NCBI GenBank assembly: GCA_028285205.1
Contig: JANQQA010000055.1
Span: 1-32,315 of the forward strand
From: Bythopirellula sp.
Lineage (GTDB): Bacteria; Planctomycetota; Planctomycetia; Pirellulales; Lacipirellulaceae
DNA length: 32,315 nucleotides
Reading direction: 5' to 3'
The position numbers and the translations under genes are program-made. Position 1 is the stretch's first letter. Every line of letters begins with the position of its first letter. This document shows positions 28,096-32,315 of this stretch, one piece after another. The notes under the pieces are model-generated. The model worked only from the letters and a program-made list of their open reading frames with translations. It had not been told where the DNA came from and did no database searches.

Positions 28096-28614
28096 TTGAC
28101 TATCACACCAGACAAACTCACTCACCTTATAGACGAAGAACTATCGTCGGTGTCTGACGCTCGAGTGGCTGAGCACGTTCGGTCGCTGCTGGTAGCGCCT
28201 CGGAAAACTCTGCGCCGTTGGGATTACGGAGAGCCCGGTCTACATTACGAATGCTGGGATGTGCTGGAGGAGCGAGGCGGACTGGGCATCACGTATTCCG
28301 AGCATGGCTTTGGCCCCGCCAAACCATGGGGGTTGATCCGCGTATCCGGGACTGAAAGTGAGATGTCCATGGGCATGGATGCATCATGGTGCCGCAGGTT
28401 CCTGGACGCCTATTTTGAGTCGGCGGCATCCGAGCTTCCGATTTGGCGCGTTTTCAAGCAACGGGAGGACGACGAGTTCCCCGGGGAAGCCGTGGGGCCG
28501 GAGTTAGCTTGGGACAGCGTCTGGAAGGAAGTGGAAAAGCTCAGGGAGCTACAGGATGGGGCTCGCTACAACGTTCACCACAGTGTTGGGTACTCTCAAG
28601 GTGACGAACAGTAA
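28096..28614 (+). CDS. Hypothetical protein
   Basis: 172 aa from TTG. PDKLTHLIDEELSSVSDARV, SLLVAPRKTLRRWDYGEPGL, HYECWDVLEERGGLGITYSE, HGFGPAKPWGLIRVSGTESE, DASWCRRFLDAYFESAASEL, PIWRVF. The CWDVLE......GI.Y.E.GFGP..PWGL......MGMD..W...LE.A pattern is a recurrent uncharacterised family. Longer N-terminal readings pass through the attC relic and are not credible. GGA in the relic is the only ribosome site. Confidence 0.68.
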   Translation: MTITPDKLTHLIDEELSSVSDARVAEHVRSLLVAPRKTLRRWDYGEPGLHYECWDVLEERGGLGITYSEHGFGPAKPWGLIRVSGTESEMSMGMDASWCRRFLDAYFESAASELPIWRVFKQREDDEFPGEAVGPELAWDSVWKEVEKLRELQDGARYNVHHSVGYSQGDEQ

Positions 28615-28705
28615 GCGGAATCTTGGAGATCACACTAGTCTATCGTCCGCGATTTGACCCATCGCAGCACTCGCGAGACAACCGTATTCGTAATACTCTT
28701 CTCAA

Positions 28706-28993
28706 ATGACGACAACGACGCCTGACCCGTTGCCAACGGAGGATCAACGAGAAGCGCTATCCGAGCTAATTTCGCTCGCATTGGTAAGGATCAGGCACCA
28801 CTGTCGCGAAGGAAACGTTGAACAAGCTGAGGAACTTGCGGACGCGTTTCACAACATCCCACGCGAAATGTATGGATGGGGACGCTTTCAATGGAGGGCC
28901 TTTCGAGGGATGTTGGAACTGTACGAGAGTAAGTACTGCGACGGCGATGGACCTTTCACGAAGCGCCTTGATGAAATTCATAAGGGCACTTGA
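28706..28993 (+). CDS. Conserved hypothetical protein
   Basis: 95 aa, helical. TPDPLPTEDQREALSELISL, ALVRIRHHCREGNVEQAEEL, ADAFHNIPREMYGWGRFQWR, FRGMLELYESKY. The LADAFHN.P.EMYG.G.F.W...RG.LE.Y..KY signature is a known small uncharacterised family. The palindrome GTCCGCGATTTGACCCATCGCAGC lies in the leader, as in cassettes. The ATG has a poor ribosome site (CTCTTCTCAA). Confidence 0.75.
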   Translation: MTTTTPDPLPTEDQREALSELISLALVRIRHHCREGNVEQAEELADAFHNIPREMYGWGRFQWRAFRGMLELYESKYCDGDGPFTKRLDEIHKGT

Positions 28994-29047
28994 CACTTCG
29001 CAAGAGCATGTCTTCGTAGTGGCGAATCACCCTCGCCTCGCGATGCG

Positions 29048-29134
29048 GCCAGCAAGGCACCGCGTCCGCTACCGGCTGTCACGGTTCGGTTATGAGCAAG
29101 GACTTCAAGATTCGGTCGCAAGCTGACTAGCGCT
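29048..29134 (+). repeat. attC relic (strongly degenerate)
   Basis: CCAGCAAGGCACCGCG, GGCTGTCACGGTTC and GGTCGCAAGCTGACTAGCG are spaced as in attC, but both core boxes are unrecognisable. Confidence 0.4.
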
Positions 29135-29151
29135 GAAAGGCAATCCGCATC

Positions 29152-29535
29152 ATGAGTTACGTTGTTACCTTACACCGGAGTACCCGGATCGAGCGGGAGG
29201 AGGTTGAAGCCCTTGCCCAAGACTCGTCGCAGCTTGCTTTCGATGGCTCCGAAGGTGAGGCCCTCTTGCACTGGACGAACAGCGCTACGGATAGTCGAGA
29301 GACGTTTGTGCTCACGGACGGCGAGCTACACATCACATCTCCGTCGGACGATGCATTGTCACTCGCCCAAACCATTGCCGGGCATCTCGGCGCAACGGTT
29401 CGGGGCGAGGAAGGAGAGGACCTGTCAGAAGTACCAGTCGGCAAAGGCTCGAATGACTCGACGGGATGCGGCACTTTCATCTGGTCGATCCTGCTAATTG
29501 CAGTGCTGCTGGGCATTTACTGGTGGCTCAACTAG
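29152..29535 (+). CDS. Tail-anchored small protein
   Basis: 127 aa. The soluble part (SYVVTLHRSTRIEREEVEAL, ALLHWTNSATDSRETFVLTD, LAQTIAGHLGATVRGEEGED) ends in one C-terminal membrane helix (about residues 108-126, FIWSILLIAVLLGIYWWLN). A polar linker with SNDSTGCG precedes the helix. Such a plan fits a C-terminally anchored protein facing the cytoplasm. AAAGG precedes the ATG at about 12 bases. Family not recognised. Confidence 0.68.
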   Translation: MSYVVTLHRSTRIEREEVEALAQDSSQLAFDGSEGEALLHWTNSATDSRETFVLTDGELHITSPSDDALSLAQTIAGHLGATVRGEEGEDLSEVPVGKGSNDSTGCGTFIWSILLIAVLLGIYWWLN

Positions 29536-29574
29536 CTGGGCTTGCCTCCGCTCGTCTGTCTCTACGATGCCCGT

Positions 29575-29853
29575 ATGGACAAAACTATGGAATACATTGA
29601 TCGGCTGCAGCTCGCTGCTACTCAACTCCGTGGCTTGCGAACAGAAGTTCGGGGCGAAGGCCTGGCGGCTTTTCTTTTTGTAACTGGCCCCAGCGGCACG
29701 ATTGAGATGTCAGAATCGTCAGGTAACATCTGGGTCGAGTTTTGGCGTCCTGATCAGGAAGACGCAGAGGCCGATGCCGAGTATCCGAGTTACGATGAGG
29801 CGATAGCTGCGATTCGAGCGTGGTTGAGTTCCCGGCCGCTAGCTCCTGACTGA
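29575..29853 (+). CDS. Small acidic protein, unknown function
   Basis: 92 aa from ATG. EYIDRLQLAATQLRGLRTEV, LAAFLFVTGPSGTIEMSESS, GNIWVEFWRPDQEDAEADAE, YPSYDEAIAAIRAWLSSRP. A helix, a beta hairpin and a closing amphipathic helix give it the look of an immunity-type protein, but no family is recognised. A longer TTG start at 29542 would add 11 residues. It is 20 bases from the next gene, and no attC separates them. Confidence 0.58.
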   Translation: MDKTMEYIDRLQLAATQLRGLRTEVRGEGLAAFLFVTGPSGTIEMSESSGNIWVEFWRPDQEDAEADAEYPSYDEAIAAIRAWLSSRPLAPD

Positions 29854-29873
29854 AAGAAGTATCCAGCAAACAG

Positions 29874-30332
29874 ATGCGAGGCCGCACAACAATGTCTCCG
29901 AACCTTATGATTCCAGATTCCTTGCAGCGGCTTATCGAATCCGGCGCCTGGCCGACAACCCCTGAACAATACCGACAACAGGAACTGGAACCAATTCTGG
30001 GCGAAGCCGCAGCGAAAGCGGTCTCCCCGGACGACGACCGTATTGTCCTTTCCCTGCCTCCGTTCCGCACCATACAGCAGGAGGCTGACCATAACCCCCA
30101 GTTCTGGCTCGAGTCGCTCACCAACGTCGGTCAAATTGACTACTCCCAGTCTCTGGTCATCGCAGACTTCGGTCTTGGCTCGGACTCTGCCATCGTTCTC
30201 AACTACGAGTTAGGACCGGATCCGCGTGTCCTTTATCTCCGCTGGTCCGAAAACGGACCGGACGTCAGCCATGAGTGGGTTTGTACTCACGATTCTTTTG
30301 ATGAATTCGCTACTGCGGTCGGCTTGCTCTGA
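29874..30332 (+). CDS. SMI1/KNR4 (SUKH) family protein
   Basis: 152 aa. IPDSLQRLIESGAWPTTPEQ, RIVLSLPPFRTIQQEADHNP, LVIADFGLGSDSAIVLNYEL, VLYLRWSENGPDVSHEWVCT, HDSFDEFATAVGLL: the DFG.GSD..I.L.Y.......V..L......W...A..FDEF....GL end is the SUKH-like signature. An alternative start is ATG at 29892. It is the first of three SUKH-like genes in a row, packed with 26 bases and then a 4-base overlap. Confidence 0.82.
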   Translation: MRGRTTMSPNLMIPDSLQRLIESGAWPTTPEQYRQQELEPILGEAAAKAVSPDDDRIVLSLPPFRTIQQEADHNPQFWLESLTNVGQIDYSQSLVIADFGLGSDSAIVLNYELGPDPRVLYLRWSENGPDVSHEWVCTHDSFDEFATAVGLL

Positions 30333-30358
30333 GCGCACTTGCAGACGGTGATTAGCTT

Positions 30359-30760
30359 ATGGGCTTATCAGACCAACAAATCAGTGATATTGAGAGTTCG
30401 ATAGGCTGCGTGTTGCCGCCTGATGTACGCGCTGCCTACAAGCACTCGGACGGGGTACTTGGCCCTACCGACATCTACCTTCTATATCCGTATCATGAGA
30501 ACCGCGGATATCAGATTGTTTCCGCAAACGAGTTGCGGCAAGAAGATTGGTTTCCGCAAAGTTTCTTAAACCTCTCAATCCTTGGCGACGATGGGTGTGG
30601 CAATCTTATCTGCTACGATCCAGAAACACGCGAAGCGCTCCTTTGGAATCCAGCGGATGGAGACTGGATCCAACACCGGTGCCCAACAGTCACTGCGTTA
30701 TGGCATCTGATCAGGAAGCAGTATAGGGAGTCAGAGCTTGAACTTGATGGGTCGTCATGA
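30359..30760 (+). CDS. SMI1/KNR4 (SUKH-1) family protein
   Basis: 133 aa, a compact SUKH-1 domain: SDQQISDIESSIGCVLPPDV, RAAYKHSDGVLGPTDIYLLY, QEDWFPQSFLNLSILGDDGC, GNLICYDPETREALLWNPAD, a W-rich linker and a final helix (ALWHLIRKQYRESE). I.....LP.D....Y..SDG...... and GDDGCGNLI are the classic motifs. SUKH-1 proteins are antidotes to secreted or contact-delivered toxins. The last 4 bases overlap the start of the next gene (ATGA), so the two are translationally coupled. Confidence 0.9.
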   Translation: MGLSDQQISDIESSIGCVLPPDVRAAYKHSDGVLGPTDIYLLYPYHENRGYQIVSANELRQEDWFPQSFLNLSILGDDGCGNLICYDPETREALLWNPADGDWIQHRCPTVTALWHLIRKQYRESELELDGSS

Positions 30761-31191
30761 AAGTTAGTCAAATCGAGCACTTCGATCAAAAGGTGCATTC
30801 GTGCTATGCACCTCATCCAAAACCGACCAACGACAGCATTGAAAAGATTAACGACCACTTCGGCATCCAGCTTCCGGGTGCTTTGATCGAATTCGCGCGA
30901 CACAGCAATAGCTTCAGCAGCTGGTTCGCAAGTATTGGTCCAGACTTTGATTCACATACGCATATCATTCGGATCAATAGCTTCTGGAGGCGCCGAAGAA
31001 AAACGCGCCGAATCCCTACTGATCTTGTAATCATTAATCTGGGTCACGACGAGGATTGCGACTGTCTGGATGTTTCATCGTACGATCCAGAGAGCGGTGA
31101 ATACGAAATTCAGTATTGGTGCCCAGAGGTCTCAAACGGCAAGCGGTGGCAAGACTTTCACACTTACATCGCTGATCTGTGTAGCAAATGA
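30757..31191 (+). CDS. SMI1/KNR4 (SUKH) family protein
   Basis: 144 aa. SIEKINDHFGIQLPGALIEF, ARHSNSFSSWFASIGPDFDS, THIIRINSFWRRRRKTRRI, LVIINLGHDEDCDCLDVSSY, YEIQYWCPEVSNGKRWQDFH. A complete SUKH domain, with LP..LIEFA.HSN.F..WFASIGPDF as its front signature. It overlaps the preceding SUKH gene by 4 bases, which implies one transcript and coupled translation. It differs in sequence from its neighbour, so the pair is not a recent duplication. Confidence 0.88.
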   Translation: MKVSQIEHFDQKVHSCYAPHPKPTNDSIEKINDHFGIQLPGALIEFARHSNSFSSWFASIGPDFDSHTHIIRINSFWRRRRKTRRIPTDLVIINLGHDEDCDCLDVSSYDPESGEYEIQYWCPEVSNGKRWQDFHTYIADLCSK

Positions 31192-31192
31192 C

Positions 31193-31240
31193 ACCCAACA
31201 AGGCGCTGCGTCACGATTCTCGCGGGAACTGATTGTTCCT
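31193..31240 (+). repeat. attC site, 3' half lost
   Basis: R'' ACCCAAC, then AAGGCGCTGCGTCACGATTC and a GCGGGAACTGATTGTTCCTG tail. No L' or R' follows. It is the last attC trace in the window. Confidence 0.62.
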
Positions 31241-31303
31241 GAAGTAGACCCAGTGGCTACGGTGATGCGTTAGTCGGTTATCTGGAGGCTGCCGACGACG
31301 TCG

Positions 31304-31843
31304 ATGCGCAAGACCTTCGTCCGACTACTATCGCTTAGTATATTCCTGTCTGGAGTATTTGCCGTCCTTCACCAAATCTGTCCGTGGAGGATCGGCGGTC
31401 CCGAATCCGAAGTCTGGGAATCAATCTCCGAGATCCAGTCCCTAAGACTCGGAGTACAGTTGTTTCGGCTTGATCGAAACCGGTATCCGGACACTGTTGA
31501 TGAGTACCTTGAGGCGTATCCGCCGGCTTCGCCAAATGCGATTACCGACAACTATGGCAAAAGGTACCACCTACGGCTGGTCGATAGCGATTTGGGAGTC
31601 ATTGTCTACTCTGCAGGCCCCAATGGTATCGACGAAGGCGGCTATGGCGATGACATTGTTGGAACAGGAGACGAGGTCGAAAAAGTCTATCGCTGTCCGG
31701 AATTCTTCCCCTGCCCCACTGTTTGCGAGAACGTGAGTCATATTGTGATGGTCGTTGGGCTATTCACATGGACGATGACTGCTCTCTACCTGATCTACGC
31801 CACACTGCTGCTCGTAATCCAGAAGCTTTTCCCGGCTTCATAG
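31304..31843 (+). CDS. GspG-like (T2SSG) membrane protein
   Basis: 179 aa. N-terminal membrane helix (about residues 6-24), then QSLRLGVQLFRLDRNRYPDT, VDEYLEAYPPASPNAITDNY, GKRYHLRLVDSDLGVIVYSA, GPNGIDEGGYGDDIVGTGDE, and a second helix at the end (about 148-174). The Y.L...DN.YP.T...L....... G..Y......D.....V.S.GP.GI...G..DDI pattern is the major-pseudopilin (GspG) C-terminal domain, including its calcium-loop region. A true pseudopilin lacks the C-terminal helix and has the prepilin motif at the N-terminus, which is absent, so this is a membrane protein that uses the fold. No attC follows. Confidence 0.78.
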   Translation: MRKTFVRLLSLSIFLSGVFAVLHQICPWRIGGPESEVWESISEIQSLRLGVQLFRLDRNRYPDTVDEYLEAYPPASPNAITDNYGKRYHLRLVDSDLGVIVYSAGPNGIDEGGYGDDIVGTGDEVEKVYRCPEFFPCPTVCENVSHIVMVVGLFTWTMTALYLIYATLLLVIQKLFPAS

Positions 31844-31898
31844 TGTTTTGCGAAATGGAACTTGTTCGCTCTCCAGGCATTCCTGCCGGAGCTCTGCC

Positions 31899-32315
31899 TC
31901 AGTCCTGCTCGCTGACCGTCGATATGTCGATCAGCGGATTCGCGGCTATCATGCCGTCAGCCGTTAGCTCGGGATAGGGTTTGCCCAGATTTCGGTAGCG
32001 TTGCGCGATGTCGGGATACGACCACTCGAACAGCGTACGAGCGCGCTCATCCGGCGTCAGTCGAGACTGGTCATATAGCCCTGCCGCGCGCCGCTGCCGC
32101 TCGGCCTCGAACAGAATGATACCGACGACGACCGATACGGTCAGCGACGATCCGTGGCCGTGCATTGGAATGGCTATGTGCTCGTCCGCCTCGGCGCGCG
32201 CGGCGTCACTCAGGCCCACGTGCTCGCCTCCCACCATGATCGCCATCTTCTGCGTGTAATCGACATCGCGATAATCGCGCGATCTCTCACCGCTGTACGC
32301 AGCCACGAGCTGGTA
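31899..32315 (-). CDS. trmH: tRNA (guanosine-2'-O)-methyltransferase TrmH (5' partial)
   Basis: Runs off the right edge on the minus strand; 138 C-terminal codons are visible. KMAIMVGGEHVGLSDAARAE and SSLTVSVVVGIILFEAERQR are SpoU motifs 2 and 3 (GxExxGLS, and SL.VSVA..I.LFEA.RQR). RTLFEWSYPDIAQRYRNLGK and PYPELTADGMI are the TrmH-specific C-terminal extension, as in E. coli TrmH. The enzyme methylates G18 of tRNA. It is an ordinary housekeeping gene and faces the array, so it marks the chromosomal boundary of the integron. The motif-3 sequence SLTVSVV is slightly unusual (SLNVSVA is common). Confidence 0.9.
   Translation of the reverse strand, partial: YQLVAAYSGERSRDYRDVDYTQKMAIMVGGEHVGLSDAARAEADEHIAIPMHGHGSSLTVSVVVGIILFEAERQRRAAGLYDQSRLTPDERARTLFEWSYPDIAQRYRNLGKPYPELTADGMIAANPLIDISTVSEQD

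Larger units (their letters stand above)
1..31240 (+). mobile_element. Chromosomal integron gene-cassette array
   Basis: Nearly every gene is followed by a site of the same plan: R'' (GTCTAAC or GCCTAAC), AAGGCGCTGCAC, a palindromic middle, GTAAGCTAGAAC, then R' (GTTAGAC or GTTAGGC). Genes are small, unrelated and almost all on one strand, which is the hallmark of a sedentary integron. The integrase gene and attI are not in the window. Cassette polarity (gene, then attC) places them to the left. The right limit is taken as the last attC relic near 31193, ahead of trmH. Confidence 0.93.

Noticed and set aside
31304..31843. True type II secretion major pseudopilin gene
   Set aside because: There is no prepilin peptidase motif at the N-terminus, a second membrane helix sits at the C-terminus, and no other secretion genes are near.
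1..32315. tRNA or rRNA genes, insertion sequences or an integrase gene
   Set aside because: None was recognisable on either strand.

Overview
The window is a long stretch of a sedentary chromosomal integron (superintegron) cassette array. About 55 small genes lie almost all on the + strand. Most are followed by a recognisable attC recombination site (R'' of the type RYYYAAC, then AAGGCGCTGCAC, a variable palindromic middle, GTAAGCTAGAAC, and R' of the type GTTRRRY). I see about 40 intact, degenerate or truncated attC sites. No integrase gene or attI is present. By cassette polarity they would lie to the left, beyond base 1. The host is probably a gammaproteobacterium: a DUF2835 gene and an E. 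coli-type TrmH gene are present, and GC is near 50%. The species cannot be read from the window.

Layout. Bases 1-14761 are the classic array: a partial TIMP/NTR-like gene, a DoxX-like membrane protein, two SAM methyltransferases, many 2-4 TM membrane proteins, SUKH (SMI1/KNR4) proteins, a zinc-ribbon protein, DUF7336, YcxB-like, GNAT and DUF1877/YfbM proteins. Bases 14762-17373 have no attC. They hold a frameshifted gene remnant, a c-di-GMP-I (GEMM) riboswitch ahead of a small lipoprotein gene and a membrane-protein gene, a beta-rich protein and a GNAT. Bases 17374-25409 are again cassettes, with increasingly broken attC sites: another methyltransferase, a P-loop kinase-like protein, DUF2007 plus zinc ribbon, a reverse-strand membrane protein, lipoproteins, an NTF2/SnoaL-like protein and an S9-peptidase remnant. 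Bases 25410-31240 are densely packed genes with only attC relics: DUF2835, a reverse-strand 310-aa SUKH protein, conserved hypotheticals and a run of three SUKH-like genes. A GspG-like membrane protein follows. A partial reverse-strand trmH gene at the right edge is an ordinary chromosomal gene and probably marks the end of the array.

How it works together. The genes are unrelated cargo captured one at a time. What unites them is the recombination chemistry. The attC sites fall into a few subfamilies. Several cassettes carry an extended inverted repeat (GATTCC-R'' / R'-GGAATC) and short palindromes of the CCGCTTTTGACCCAAAGCGG type on the gene side of attC. Site quality declines from left to right, as expected if the right end is the oldest. 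SUKH immunity-type proteins are the most frequent recognisable cargo and cluster at the old end.
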